DNA of 64,000 bases from an uncultured Lachnospiraceae bacterium (GCA_910589105.1 CAJUST010000002.1:1-64000), one strand, 5' to 3'; counted from the first letter of the stretch, positions 25,054 to 34,841 are shown. A program made the numbers and translations. The notes: a model not told the origin generated them from the sequence alone.

Positions 25054-26499
25054 ATGAGAAAATATAAGGAACGTGCAGTGAAATATTTTGCGGTGTTTTT
25101 GCTGTTTATGTTGGTTTGTACGATTGTTTCGAGGGGGATTTATGCGTGGCAGATGCCGAAGGTGGTGACGGAAACGGTGGAAACGCATACGTTGACGCGT
25201 AAAATTTTGGCGGACGGGGTTGTGCTTACGAAGGAGGAGGCGCCTGTGGTGGTGGAGGCTGGGATTTTGGTTGAGAAGGTTTGTGTGGTGGAGGGGCAGA
25301 AGGTGGAGATTGGGGATTTGCTTTTGCAGTTGGATTTGGAGGATTTGGATCGGCTGATTGGAGATTTGGATTTGCAGATTCGGGCGGAGGAAGCGAAGCT
25401 TGCGGAATTGAATGCGGCGGGAGCGGCTGCGGTGAATCGGGCAAATCAGGATTTAAAGGATGCTTCGGATAGTTCGGCGGGGGCAGTTAGTCAGGCGGAC
25501 GGTGTGTATCAGGCGGCCAGAAGGGAGAGGGATTCGTTTCCTTCGGAAGAACAGTATCGGGAAAGCGCTTATCAGAAGGATGCGGAATATCAGAAGCTGC
25601 TTCAAGCTTCCCGTAAGAAGAAGGCGACGAAAGAGGAGAAGGAAGCGTTTGAGTTTTATAAGAAAAGTTTGGATGCGGCTCTGGCGGAAAGTTATGCGAA
25701 AGAGAAACAGGCTTTGGATGCGGCGGTTGCGGAGGGGGAAGCGGCAGTGCGGGAGGCGAATATGAGTCGTGAACAGGCGGTGAAACAGGCGCAGAGGGAA
25801 TTAGAGGATGCGAAGAATAATGGTGGGAGCGGAACGAAGTTGGAACAGCAGAATCAGATCCATCTTTTGAAAGAGAAAAAAGAGAAGTTTTTGAATTTGA
25901 AGCAGGCGGAGGGGAAGGTTTTTTGCGAATTGTCTGGGTTTGTTGGGAGGATTATGGCTCAGGCGGGTGAACGGACGGCGGACACTTCGGCGCTTGTGGT
26001 AAGTGATGCAGCTGGGGAAAAGCTGTTTCAGGCAATTTTGCCACAGGAGGAGAAGTCTTATGTTGCAATCGGAGATACGATGAGCCTTTCTTTTCCGAAG
26101 GGGACAAAGCATCTGAATGGTGTGGTGATTGAAGCGGTGGGGGAGTTGGAAGATGGGAGTTGTCAGGTGACGGCTAAAATTTCTGATCCGGATATTATGA
26201 TTGGCGATCTTGGAAAGATGGAGATCATCAAAGAGATCGGGCGGTATGCGTGTACGATTCCTAAGACGGCTTTGTTTAGCGATGGCGGGACGGATTATGT
26301 TTTGCTTGTTGAGGAACAGGAAACAATTCTTGGCGCAGAGCTGATTGCAAGGAAACGGAAGGTGAAAGTTGCAAACCAAGATGAGGAGTATGTGGCTTTG
26401 GAAGACGGGGCTTTGACGGAGGAGGAGAAGTTTGTGGCGGATTCTGAATTGGATAAGGAGATTAAAGACGGAACGAGGGTAAGGCTTCGTGAAGAATAA
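25054..26499 (+). CDS. HlyD-family efflux adaptor (membrane fusion protein), 481 aa
   Basis: Adaptor linked to an exporter in the membrane. One N-terminal membrane helix (residues 10-31) leads to an outer domain: a split biotinyl-lipoyl half (ILVEKVCVVEGQKVEIGDLL), a long helical coiled-coil region (about 110-290, rich in A, E, K), the second lipoyl half (GFVGRIMAQAGERT) and a beta-barrel (AIGDTMSLSFPKG). In Gram-positives such proteins pair with MacB-like ABC exporters, but no partner gene is adjacent here. The first 400 bases are G-rich and C-poor on the plus strand. A terminator follows. Confidence 0.88.
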   Translation: MRKYKERAVKYFAVFLLFMLVCTIVSRGIYAWQMPKVVTETVETHTLTRKILADGVVLTKEEAPVVVEAGILVEKVCVVEGQKVEIGDLLLQLDLEDLDRLIGDLDLQIRAEEAKLAELNAAGAAAVNRANQDLKDASDSSAGAVSQADGVYQAARRERDSFPSEEQYRESAYQKDAEYQKLLQASRKKKATKEEKEAFEFYKKSLDAALAESYAKEKQALDAAVAEGEAAVREANMSREQAVKQAQRELEDAKNNGGSGTKLEQQNQIHLLKEKKEKFLNLKQAEGKVFCELSGFVGRIMAQAGERTADTSALVVSDAAGEKLFQAILPQEEKSYVAIGDTMSLSFPKGTKHLNGVVIEAVGELEDGSCQVTAKISDPDIMIGDLGKMEIIKEIGRYACTIPKTALFSDGGTDYVLLVEEQETILGAELIARKRKVKVANQDEEYVALEDGALTEEEKFVADSELDKEIKDGTRVRLREE

Positions 26500-26510
26500 T
26501 GGGGAATTAG

Positions 26511-26570
26511 AAACTGCCGCATTCGGGTGGATATGTGTTTGGCATAAGGAGAATGCGGCGGTTCTTTTTT
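26511..26570 (+). terminator. Intrinsic terminator with long loop
   Basis: AACTGCCGCATTC pairs with GAATGCGGCGGTT across a 27-base loop, followed by CTTTTTT. Confidence 0.8.
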
Positions 26571-26587
26571 GATTGGGGATATAGGAG

Positions 26588-27331
26588 TTAGTTTTTTTTC
26601 CTTTTTGCGACTATGACGAATCTTCCATCTTCGGTGTGGTTGTCGCAGGTGGAAAGTGTAAGGAATGTGTCTGTCCATTCTGCTGTTTTTCCGGTATCGT
26701 ATAAGGAAAGTTTTTTTATGTTTTGATAAAAGTCTTGAAATTCTTTTTCTGTGTCGGCATGGTAAAATTCGTAATACTGAAAATTGTCTTTTTGGTTTGA
26801 AATTTGTGTTGGAAATGCCGCTAGGATTTCGTATTGGCGGGTTTCGGACAGTGTGTCAAACTCTATTTCTGAGTGTGTGTCGTAAAATGAGTGGATTTTA
26901 TATTGATCGAGCTCTCCAAACATGGAACCGTCTTTCATATTATGCCCATATATGATAAAGTTTGTATCCGGAGTGGTAACGTCTGCAATTTGTTTGACAT
27001 ACAGACAGCCATAACGGCTTTCGTTTTTGTAAAAGTCATGGCTGAGATAGTAGTTGTCGTCTTGGCACTGCATGACGGGATAATCAATTTTAGTTCCTTC
27101 TATTTTCAGCCAGCCGATTAGATCGGCATTTTTTTTTGCTAGTTTTTGTAAATGATCTTGGCGTGTTGTTTTGGCGGAGGGCTTTTTTGTATGAAAGCCT
27201 TGCTTTAATTCTTCTGCCTGTTTTTTATGTTGTACGGATAAATAATATGTCTGGCCGATTTTGACCAGACATATTATTAAGATGGCTAGAAGAATGATTC
27301 GTATAAATTGGAATCTGTCATGTTTTTTCAT
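26588..27331 (-). CDS. srtB: Class B sortase, 247 aa
   Basis: Membrane transpeptidase that attaches surface proteins to the wall. One N-terminal hydrophobic anchor (residues 10-27) leads to a class B sortase domain with catalytic H130 (IIYGHNMKDGSMF), C229 (LTLSTCDNHTED) and R237 (DGRFVIVAKR). The N-terminal helices and the long insertion before the cysteine are class B features. The first codons overlap by 4 bases the end of the giant surface-protein gene, so the enzyme is co-translated with its presumed substrate. Confidence 0.95.
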   Translation of the reverse strand: MKKHDRFQFIRIILLAILIICLVKIGQTYYLSVQHKKQAEELKQGFHTKKPSAKTTRQDHLQKLAKKNADLIGWLKIEGTKIDYPVMQCQDDNYYLSHDFYKNESRYGCLYVKQIADVTTPDTNFIIYGHNMKDGSMFGELDQYKIHSFYDTHSEIEFDTLSETRQYEILAAFPTQISNQKDNFQYYEFYHADTEKEFQDFYQNIKKLSLYDTGKTAEWTDTFLTLSTCDNHTEDGRFVIVAKRKKN

Positions 27332-30300
27332 TCACTATCTTCCTTTTTGCGTTTCTTCTTTTTGCCGTAGATAGAAATATTTGGCGTTTTTCCCCGAAGG
27401 AGGAAAAATACATAGAGTACGCCGGAGAGCATTGCGATCGTGACGTAAAACTCTATTTGGGAAGCATCTCCCGTTTGCGGTTCGCTTCCTGTTTGGATTG
27501 TATTGGTTTCCTGAGCCTGCTGTGTGACAGGAGCAGGGGCATTAGTGATTTTTGCAGCTGGTTTTTTCTTTGGCGCTTCTTTCAGTTTGATTTTTACCTG
27601 ACGGGTGGTTTCGTTTCCGAGATTATCCACTGCCGTGACTTTTAAGAAGTGTTCGCCTTTAGTTGAAATTTGAACGGAAAAATCACATTCTTCTATTAGT
27701 TCATTGCTAAAATCTTCGTCCGGCGCAGGCGTTTTCGCGCCATTGTCTATCTGGTATATGACGCTTTGAAGCCCTCCTGAAATTCTGCTGTGGTTTTCAT
27801 TGTCTTTTACAGAAACGTTTACCGTGACAGGGTTTGTAAACCAGTCTGAGATACTGCCGTTTTTGGTGGAAAAGCTGATTTCCGGCGCGTCGTCTTCGAC
27901 GATAATGCCGTCTTCCGCAGTAATTATTTTTTCTGCGGATACATTTCCGGCATTGTCGGTTGCGGAAAGCAGGATTACGCCCTTATAGTCATCTGTAATT
28001 GAAATTTTTGCTGTGGCAGTTCCGTTTACCGTTTCGATTTTTGCCTTTCCTTCTGAAAGTTCTCCGTCTTCCGGCATTAAGGTGAAGTCAGCCTGTTTGA
28101 CGCCGCTGCCTTCTTCTATAATTGGAATGGTAAGGAACAGTTCCGGACGGCGGATAATATAGTTTAGCGCATTCCGGTATCCGTCGTTATACGTCGTGTC
28201 TCCTAAAACGGGAGCTGTCTCGTCTGCCCATTTTGCATAGAGAGTCGCGGTATTTTGGCTGATGTTGTTTTCTGCTGTTTGGGAAAAATCCCATTTGCTG
28301 TCGTCGGTTCCGGCCGTATTTAGATACCAGCCTTTAAATTCGTATCCATTTCTTTTGGGCGCTTCTACTGATTCTAATAATCCGCCATAGCGTACAGTCT
28401 GTTTGGCGGGGGCTTCTCCTTTTCCACCGTTTAAATCGAATCCGATTTCGTAAGTGTTTCTGTCGTAATAAAATTTAAGCGTCAGCGATCCGTTTTCGTC
28501 TATGACTCCGGAGGCAGTTCTTAATTCATGGGAGGTGTTTTCTGTAAATCCCGTGTATGTTTTCGGTTCTGCCGTAACTGTCGCGCCAATTTCGCCCATA
28601 AGTTCCTGAGAATCCGTTTTTACTCTTGCATAGGCGTTTCCGTTTAGGGTCTGTCTGTAATGCTCCACTTTATATTTTCGTTGCTGCCGTCGGATTTCTA
28701 CTGATTTTTGCTGGATCGTTACGTTTCCGGCATGGTCTACTGCGGTGACGCTTAAGGTATGAATCCCAGCTTCTTTTATTGTAACGTCAAAGCAGCAATA
28801 AGTCACGGTGTCTTCATCAAAGCCTTTGTCTGAAGCGGCAATTTCCGTTCCTTCGTCAATGGTGTAGACAATGCTTGCAATTCCTCCGGAAACGCGGCTT
28901 TCTTCCGTCGATGCCGCTTCATCTTCAACGACAACATTGATGGTGGCGGAATCATAATGCCAGTCTTCTCCGTTTTCAGCTTTTGTGGAAAAGCGGATTT
29001 CTGGGGCATTGTCTTCCACAATGATTTTGCCGTCTTCTGCCGTCATGGATTTTTCCCGTGATATATTTCCTGCGTGGTCGGTACAGGTTAAGAAAACTTT
29101 TCCTTTAAAATCTTCATCTATTACAATTTTAGCAATGGTCTGGCCGTTTTCATCTGTTTCGATGGCGGCTTGTTTGCCAGAAGATGAGGTTTCGCGTTTG
29201 GAATTTGTTTCGGGTTCATCTTCGGACAGTAATGTATAATTCGCTTCTTTGATCCCGCTTCCTTCTTCCGTAACTGGAACTGTGATAATCAGGCTTTTTT
29301 TACGGATAATCTGGTTGAGGAAGTTTTTGAAACCTTCGTTAAAGGAGGCGTCTCCTAAAACGGGGGCGATTTCATCTGCCCATTTTGCATACAGCGTGAC
29401 GAAACGGGAATTTGTGTTTGTTTCTACAGTGTTTTCAAAATCCCATTGGCTTCCGGCTGTCCCGTTCTGGTCTTTGTGCCAGCCCTTAAAGGAGTAGCCC
29501 GTCCGTTCCGGTTCCTCCGGCGGGGTTGCCCGTCCGCCATATAGAATTGTCTGGGCGTTTGGAACGTTTCCGCTGTCTTTATAATTGAGGTTAAAGTCCA
29601 CTTCATAAGCGTCTCTGTCGTAATAAAGTTTCAGCGTCAATGTGTTTAAGGCGCTTACAACGCCAGAGGCTACCCTTGAGGTGTGTGACGTATTTTCTGT
29701 AAATCCAATGTATGTTTTTGCTTCGGCCTCTACTGTAGAGTCGGTAGCGGCAGTCAGATTCTGTGTATCCGCTTCTATTTTTGTATAACCGTCCCCAGTT
29801 ACGTTTTGCTGATAATGCTCCACTACATATGCCGTTTCATTTTCTGGGAGCCAGTAGGCATATAACGTCGTGTCTTTATCAAATTTCGCTTTGCTGTTTA
29901 GATCGTAAACAACGCCAGAACCGTCTGGATTTGCCGCCCACCCTTTTAGTGTGTAGCCGACACGGCTTGTTTCCCCATTCAAAGTAAATTCCGGCAAATC
30001 ATATGTAATTTCTTCGTGTACATTGGCAAAAAGCTGGTTTGTCCGTCCACGCGGCGTTTCCTCTCCTCCGTTTGCATCGTAAGAGAGGGCAATGGGTTTT
30101 TGGTATACTCCATAGAAGGAAGCGTCTCTTAGTAAGGTATAGGAGTCGCCGGGCTTAAATCCGCCTATATAATCTGCCGAATCTTCCAGCGCCCAGCCTA
30201 TCGGCGTGTATCCTTCCATCGGCTTTAATTCCGGCAGATGAATCATGCCGCCGTTGTCTTTGCCGTCTATCGTTTCAAATGTGTCTGCGCTTCCCGAATA

Positions 30301-32655
30301 GAATTTGGCGGAAAGGGAAGCCGTAAAAATAGCGTAAAGCGTTAAATCATCTGTCAGGTTTGAAACAACACTGCCCGGCTGGTAAAATATGCCAGAACCG
30401 TCTGAGGCTGTATTCCAGCCAATGAAAAACTGACCGTCAAGACTGAGCGCATCAGCGGATTTTATCGTTATGCTTTCGTCGGCATGATAAAGGGTTTCGT
30501 CAATGACCGAGCCTTGCGCCCCGTTGCTGATGTATGAGACCGTTAAACCATATTCCGGATCGGTCTCAGAGATATAAATTTGGTTTGTTTCGGCATTTAA
30601 CACCGCATACCAGATGCGGTCAGAATTTGCTATGTCCACAAATTTAATTTTTTTCATATCCCTGTCTGTCAGCGTATACCCTTCCCCTTCTGCAATGACA
30701 TAGCCTTCACTTGCTTTTACATAGATAGTAGTGGCAGTGTTTAGCGCGCCCGTTATGTATATTTTCCGCTGTGTTTCGTCCTGCTGATCCAGATAGATGC
30801 CGTCTGTTCCGGATTTTTCCCTGCCATCTCCGCAAAATTGCACGGCTCCAGAGAGGGAGAGTTTTGTCTGACCTGTCGCAACAGAAGAATTCCAGATTGC
30901 CCCGCTTCCCTGACAGCCTTCCATAGACGAGACATTTCCCTGAAAATAGCCGCCTGCCAGTTTTGTTTCTGTGCCTCCGGCGCCGCTGTGATAGATGCAG
31001 CCGCCTTGCCCTGTGGAAGAATTGTTTATAAAACTGCCGCTATTTATCGTGACATTTGAAGCATCGTTATAGAGAAATCCTCCTCCGCGGGGTTGGGCCG
31101 CGGTCGTCCTGTTATTCTGGTAAGTTCCGCCATTTATGGTGATGGCGCTTCCCATTGCATAAACGGCGCCGCCGCGGAAGGAAGAAGAACAATTTGAAAT
31201 TTCCGCTTGCTCCAGTGTGGCAGAACTCCGGTTGAGATGGATTGCGGCTCCGCCTGTGCCGCTGCCAGACGTTGCGCCGCCGCTTTCTGCCGTTCCAGCG
31301 CCGCTGTCCGGCACTTCTTTGACACAGTCTAAAATCCGGCATCCGTTTCCTAAAGTGACCGTTCCCATCATTGCGGAAATCATAGATTCGCCAGAAGGTA
31401 TGGAAGAGCCGGAAATTACCGTGTCATTTATAGTCAGGCTTTTCCCTGCTTTTACTAAAAGGCAGGCCTGCGCGTTTCCTCTTGCAATCGTTCCTCCTCC
31501 AGAGATGGAAACAGAGCCCTCAACTGATACGGCTCCAGTTAAAGTAAGCGTGGTTCCGGCATTGATGATAAGTTCCCCGTCCGGCAAAGAGCCTGCTTCC
31601 CAAATGGTATTTTCGCTTATTGTCCCACAAGCAGGTTTGCTTTTCGGCATTTCTTCTTCATCTAAAGAATGTAATGTATAGAGTTCGGGATTGCCTACGA
31701 CAACCGTGATTTCAGGAAGGGCTGCGCCTTCTGCCAGTGTATAGCCTGCCGGAAGGATAGGCGTAAAAAAATACGTTCCTTCCGTTGTGGCATCGTATTC
31801 GGGAGAACTTTTCCAGAGGATACCTTCAATGATAGAAGTCTGCCCCAAAAGATCCGATCCTTTCAAGGAAACTTCTTTAAATTCCATGGAGGTTTCGTTT
31901 GCGGAATAATGTTCCTCTATTGTTACGGATGTTGTTTTTGCGTTGTCATTTTCGACGGAAACCGGCGTATCCGCTGGTTTTACCGTCGATGTTTCAGACG
32001 GGACGGCGGGTTCGCTGTCCTGTTTTGGCTGTTGTGGAATTTCTTGAGGAACCGTGGGATCTTCAGGCGTTTCGCCGCCATTTTGAGAAGAGGAGTCCGT
32101 GTTTTCTGGCCAAGGAGGCAGTTCCGGCTGTGGCGGCGGGGTCTGTTCCGTTTCCGGTTTTGGCGGCGTTTGGGTTTCCGTTTCCGGCATTTGTGTGGAA
32201 TCCGTCGTTTCCGGCGTTTGGGTTTCCGTTTCCGGCATTTGTGTGGAATCCGTCGTTTCCGGCTGTTGTGTTTCCGTCTCTGGCATTTGTGTGGATTCTG
32301 TTGGTTCCGGCTGTTGTGTTTCTGTCGTTTGTGTGGATTCTTCCGGCTCCGATTCTGTTTCCGGCGGTGTTTCTGAATCGTTTCCGGTTACCTGACGGCA
32401 GAACGCCGTCAGCGTATTTGGCAGGTTTAAATCTTCTAATGGAGCGCCCAGCTCTACAGTCTGTAAACTAATATCCATTGGAAGTGGTTCAAAAGACAGC
32501 GCTTCTATACGCGCGGCAAAACCTTCGCTTCCTGTTCCTGAAATAGAAAATCCATAATATTCAACAGGAATCAGCGTCATAATCAAACAGATGCAAATCA
32601 GCGCAGACAGCATCCATTTTTTGACATGGTGTTTCATGTGTTTTGGTTGATTCAT
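27328..32655 (-). CDS. Giant sortase-anchored surface protein, 1775 aa
   Basis: The ATG at 32655 lies 9 bases after AGGAGG; an ATG 9 bases earlier touches that site. A signal peptide (residues 8-35) is followed by a P/E/T/Q-rich stalk (about 90-205) with repeats of STQMPETETQ. Residues about 340-620 look like a right-handed beta-helix with polymorphic-repeat sequences such as GGAIHLNRSSATLEQ and GGAVYAMGSAITINGG. Several InlB B-repeat/MucBP-like units come next (FKGWHKDQNG, LYAKWADE), duplicated with an Ig-like domain between them. The end carries the sorting signal EPQTGDAS, a hydrophobic helix and a basic tail, which suits the adjacent sortase B. It is probably an adhesin. Confidence 0.9.
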   Translation of the reverse strand: MNQPKHMKHHVKKWMLSALICICLIMTLIPVEYYGFSISGTGSEGFAARIEALSFEPLPMDISLQTVELGAPLEDLNLPNTLTAFCRQVTGNDSETPPETESEPEESTQTTETQQPEPTESTQMPETETQQPETTDSTQMPETETQTPETTDSTQMPETETQTPPKPETEQTPPPQPELPPWPENTDSSSQNGGETPEDPTVPQEIPQQPKQDSEPAVPSETSTVKPADTPVSVENDNAKTTSVTIEEHYSANETSMEFKEVSLKGSDLLGQTSIIEGILWKSSPEYDATTEGTYFFTPILPAGYTLAEGAALPEITVVVGNPELYTLHSLDEEEMPKSKPACGTISENTIWEAGSLPDGELIINAGTTLTLTGAVSVEGSVSISGGGTIARGNAQACLLVKAGKSLTINDTVISGSSIPSGESMISAMMGTVTLGNGCRILDCVKEVPDSGAGTAESGGATSGSGTGGAAIHLNRSSATLEQAEISNCSSSFRGGAVYAMGSAITINGGTYQNNRTTAAQPRGGGFLYNDASNVTINSGSFINNSSTGQGGCIYHSGAGGTETKLAGGYFQGNVSSMEGCQGSGAIWNSSVATGQTKLSLSGAVQFCGDGREKSGTDGIYLDQQDETQRKIYITGALNTATTIYVKASEGYVIAEGEGYTLTDRDMKKIKFVDIANSDRIWYAVLNAETNQIYISETDPEYGLTVSYISNGAQGSVIDETLYHADESITIKSADALSLDGQFFIGWNTASDGSGIFYQPGSVVSNLTDDLTLYAIFTASLSAKFYSGSADTFETIDGKDNGGMIHLPELKPMEGYTPIGWALEDSADYIGGFKPGDSYTLLRDASFYGVYQKPIALSYDANGGEETPRGRTNQLFANVHEEITYDLPEFTLNGETSRVGYTLKGWAANPDGSGVVYDLNSKAKFDKDTTLYAYWLPENETAYVVEHYQQNVTGDGYTKIEADTQNLTAATDSTVEAEAKTYIGFTENTSHTSRVASGVVSALNTLTLKLYYDRDAYEVDFNLNYKDSGNVPNAQTILYGGRATPPEEPERTGYSFKGWHKDQNGTAGSQWDFENTVETNTNSRFVTLYAKWADEIAPVLGDASFNEGFKNFLNQIIRKKSLIITVPVTEEGSGIKEANYTLLSEDEPETNSKRETSSSGKQAAIETDENGQTIAKIVIDEDFKGKVFLTCTDHAGNISREKSMTAEDGKIIVEDNAPEIRFSTKAENGEDWHYDSATINVVVEDEAASTEESRVSGGIASIVYTIDEGTEIAASDKGFDEDTVTYCCFDVTIKEAGIHTLSVTAVDHAGNVTIQQKSVEIRRQQRKYKVEHYRQTLNGNAYARVKTDSQELMGEIGATVTAEPKTYTGFTENTSHELRTASGVIDENGSLTLKFYYDRNTYEIGFDLNGGKGEAPAKQTVRYGGLLESVEAPKRNGYEFKGWYLNTAGTDDSKWDFSQTAENNISQNTATLYAKWADETAPVLGDTTYNDGYRNALNYIIRRPELFLTIPIIEEGSGVKQADFTLMPEDGELSEGKAKIETVNGTATAKISITDDYKGVILLSATDNAGNVSAEKIITAEDGIIVEDDAPEISFSTKNGSISDWFTNPVTVNVSVKDNENHSRISGGLQSVIYQIDNGAKTPAPDEDFSNELIEECDFSVQISTKGEHFLKVTAVDNLGNETTRQVKIKLKEAPKKKPAAKITNAPAPVTQQAQETNTIQTGSEPQTGDASQIEFYVTIAMLSGVLYVFFLLRGKTPNISIYGKKKKRKKEDSE

Positions 32656-32701
32656 TTCATACATCCTCCTAATTGTTCTTTATCAAAATCCGTACCGGAT
32701 A

Positions 32702-34213
32702 TTAGGGATGCCGGCTGCTTAACCTAGCGGCATATTCTTTTAATTGTTCGACGATGGAAAGCGTTTTTTCTACGCTGTCTTTGTCTGCGTTTGCTCCTTC
32801 AAGCGTTTCCGCGGCTTTTGCGGTAATTTGTTCTGTGCTCGCGGATACGTTTTGAATGCTTTCTGTGATTTGTCCATTGGCCTTTGATACGGTTTGCACG
32901 ATTTTGTCCAGATGGTCTGATTCTTGTAAAATTTGGTTTACTGCGATATGTATTTCTGAAAATTCTTTTGCAGTGTCATTGACGTATTCTGTCTGCGCGC
33001 GGTTGCTGTCTAACAGGCTGTTTATGGAAGCGGCTGTTTGTTCCAGCGCTTGGCCTATGCCTTCAATGAGCTGGTGGATATTTCCAGTTGCGTTTTTCGT
33101 TTGAGCGGACAATGAGGAAATTTGATCGGCCACGACGGCAAATCCTTTTCCGGCTTCTCCTGCCCTTGCAGCCTCTATACTGGCGTTAAGCGCTAACATT
33201 CCGGTCTGTGAGGCTACGTTGTTAATCAAGGTCAGGATATCCTGCATTTGGCTGGTATGGGCTTTCAATTCCTGCATTTGCTCTGCCACATACTGGCTGG
33301 TTTTTTCGGAATTTGCGACCTGTTCTAAGAGCTGTTCCATTGTTAGTTTGCTGTCGGATACAATCTGTTCGGAAGTTTTTACCTGTCCGGTGATTTGTCC
33401 GGCAACTCCTTCAAGCGTTAGGATATCTTGTTGTATTTCAGAAGTCTTTTCCTGCTGGGTCATAATCGCTTCCGCTGTATGCTCCGCGCCTTCGGCTAAG
33501 TCTTCCATGGAAGATTTTGTGTCACTAATTGAAACGTCCAGTTTATAGGTTTCATCTGTAAGGACTTTAATGCTGTGTTCCATGGAACCGGCTATGCTTA
33601 ACGCAGTTTCAAGGAATTCGGAAGTCTGCTTTTTTTCCTGATCCAGTCTGTGGATACGGCTGGCGTTGATCCGTTCGTTTAGTCTGGACGTCATGATGCT
33701 GTAAAAGGACATTAGTACAATACAAGCAATCGCAACTTCAATTTCTGTAATAAAAGCAAGGCTTAAATGGCGTGTGAGAGCCAGCTTTGTTACGCTTATA
33801 ATGTTGATAAGAAGACCGCTGGCGCTACAGATAAGGGCAAGACGGAGCCTGCCATAAACCATAAGCAGGGTCATAAGTACGATGATATAGCAAAATACGA
33901 TCATTTTATCTGTTGTCAGCATGACGTAAGCATAGAAGATAATGTAAGATATCATGGCGATATAGCGTATAGAGGCTGCTGTTTTGTCTTTTAGGAAAAC
34001 AGCGGTCATAATGACGGTAGGGAGTATGGTTAAGAGAAATACAATTAGGTATTCCGGCAGAGAGCGCTGGTTTTTTAACACTTCAATAAAATATGAAATG
34101 GCAAGTATTAGATTCATCGCGTCCATGCCGATTACAACTACTTTGTTTTTTGCCTGTTCTGCAATAAGATCATCAGATAAATCATCCGTGATATCTTCAA
34201 GTCTTGTCTGCAT
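32702..34213 (-). CDS. Methyl-accepting chemotaxis protein with multispan membrane N-terminus, 503 aa
   Basis: Chemoreceptor with about six membrane segments in residues 27-180 (for example YLIVFLLTILPTVIM) and no periplasmic ligand domain. The cytoplasmic signalling domain covers about 215-500 with the hairpin tip [19 protein letters not shown], which binds CheA and CheW. The start at 34213 follows GGAGG with 9 bases spacing; longer in-frame starts at 34240 and 34279 lack a site and overlap the promoter. Membrane-embedded sensing, perhaps of membrane or energy state, is inferred. It follows the surface-protein genes on the same strand with 46 bases between. Confidence 0.92.
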   Translation of the reverse strand: MQTRLEDITDDLSDDLIAEQAKNKVVVIGMDAMNLILAISYFIEVLKNQRSLPEYLIVFLLTILPTVIMTAVFLKDKTAASIRYIAMISYIIFYAYVMLTTDKMIVFCYIIVLMTLLMVYGRLRLALICSASGLLINIISVTKLALTRHLSLAFITEIEVAIACIVLMSFYSIMTSRLNERINASRIHRLDQEKKQTSEFLETALSIAGSMEHSIKVLTDETYKLDVSISDTKSSMEDLAEGAEHTAEAIMTQQEKTSEIQQDILTLEGVAGQITGQVKTSEQIVSDSKLTMEQLLEQVANSEKTSQYVAEQMQELKAHTSQMQDILTLINNVASQTGMLALNASIEAARAGEAGKGFAVVADQISSLSAQTKNATGNIHQLIEGIGQALEQTAASINSLLDSNRAQTEYVNDTAKEFSEIHIAVNQILQESDHLDKIVQTVSKANGQITESIQNVSASTEQITAKAAETLEGANADKDSVEKTLSIVEQLKEYAARLSSRHP

Positions 34214-34250
34214 GTGGTTAAACCTCCATAAACGTCTCATTTTTCTTTTT

Positions 34251-34279
34251 ATTATACGATGTTTGGCGGATTTTTTCAA
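34251..34279 (-). promoter_or_regulatory. Consensus sigma-A promoter of the chemoreceptor gene
   Basis: On the minus strand TTGAAA (34279-34274) and TATAAT (34256-34251) are 17 bases apart. Transcription would begin just upstream of the GGAGG site, which rules out the longer starts. Confidence 0.75.
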
Positions 34280-34434
34280 TTAAAATTTGGAGGCGGCGGC
34301 AAGCGTTGGAGTTGGAATATTATGTTATTAAGGAAGAAAGAAAATATGTAAGAAATTAATCTGAAAGCAAAGCGTTTCGGAAACATAAAATCATCAGAAG
34401 CGGCAAAAACCTGAAATTTAAGTTAAACCAATAA

Positions 34435-34473
34435 AAACTATAGAACATATGCCGCAATGTTCTATAGTTTTTA
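34435..34473 (-). terminator. Original terminator of the split tRNA-Leu locus
   Basis: AAAACTATAGAACAT pairs perfectly with ATGTTCTATAGTTTT around a short loop; on the minus strand TTTTTATT follows. It lies 9 bases left of attL, exactly where the terminator of the minus-strand tRNA-Leu would have been before the element entered. Confidence 0.75.
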
Positions 34474-34481
34474 GTCTGTAT

Positions 34482-34531
34482 ATGCGGGTAACAGGACTTG
34501 AACCTGCACGGTCTCCCACCAGAACCTAAAT
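34482..34531. repeat. attL: 50-bp direct repeat, 3' end of tRNA-Leu
   Basis: These 50 bases, starting ATGCGGGTAACAGGACTTG, are identical to 51308-51357, which includes the 3' half of the intact tRNA-Leu gene on the minus strand. After 34531 the two sequences diverge (AATA against CTGG). This is the duplicated core made by tRNA-targeted integration. Confidence 0.93.
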
Positions 34532-34644
34532 AATAAGAATCGCTTTTATGTGGTGTTTTTTGGTATCATATCATGCTGTGGATTTCGGCTTTTCAGACAT
34601 TTCGTGCATATAGTGTTGTTCTGTGTTCTATTGTGCTGTTGGCG

Positions 34645-34667
34645 TTGCTGTCAAAATTGCTGTCAAA
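34645..34667 (+). repeat. Left arm-type sites, two TTGCTGTCAAA copies
   Basis: TTGCTGTCAAA occurs at 34645-34655 and 34657-34667, 12 bases apart. The same 11-mer is doubled near the right end at 51232-51253. The position inside both ends of the element fits arm-type binding sites for the integrase. Confidence 0.6.
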
Positions 34668-34792
34668 AAAATATAGAATTATGCGTTGCAGATAATCTTT
34701 TTCAAAAATATATTATTCCTATATGCAAATAGGTGTTAGAAATATATTTGGCAGGAATGAAAAATTTTTGAAATAATCAAGGATTTACCAAG

Positions 34793-34820
34793 TTGCATAA
34801 TGATAGATCTATGCTATAAT
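34793..34820 (+). promoter_or_regulatory. Promoter of the PIN-domain gene pair
   Basis: TTGCAT at 34793-34798 and TATAAT at 34815-34820 are 16 bases apart, 21 bases ahead of the GTG start. The gap from 34532 to here otherwise holds only the arm-type repeats and AT-rich DNA. Confidence 0.6.
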
Positions 34821-34841
34821 TAAAAAACAAGAGGGGGTGCG

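Noticed and set aside
25226-25444. Minus-strand proline- and serine-rich frame
   Set aside because: It arises from the G-rich strand bias of the HlyD-like gene and has no start signal.
31899-32471. Long plus-strand open frames opposite the surface-protein stalk
   Set aside because: They are mirror images of the proline/threonine/glutamate-rich repeat in the giant protein; composition is low-complexity and no ribosome site is present.
32655-32664. Start of the giant protein at the first ATG
   Set aside because: That ATG directly touches AGGAGG; the ATG 9 bases further has proper spacing.
34482-34540. A second complete tRNA gene at the left end
   Set aside because: Only the 3' 48 or so bases match; the 5' half including the anticodon is absent.
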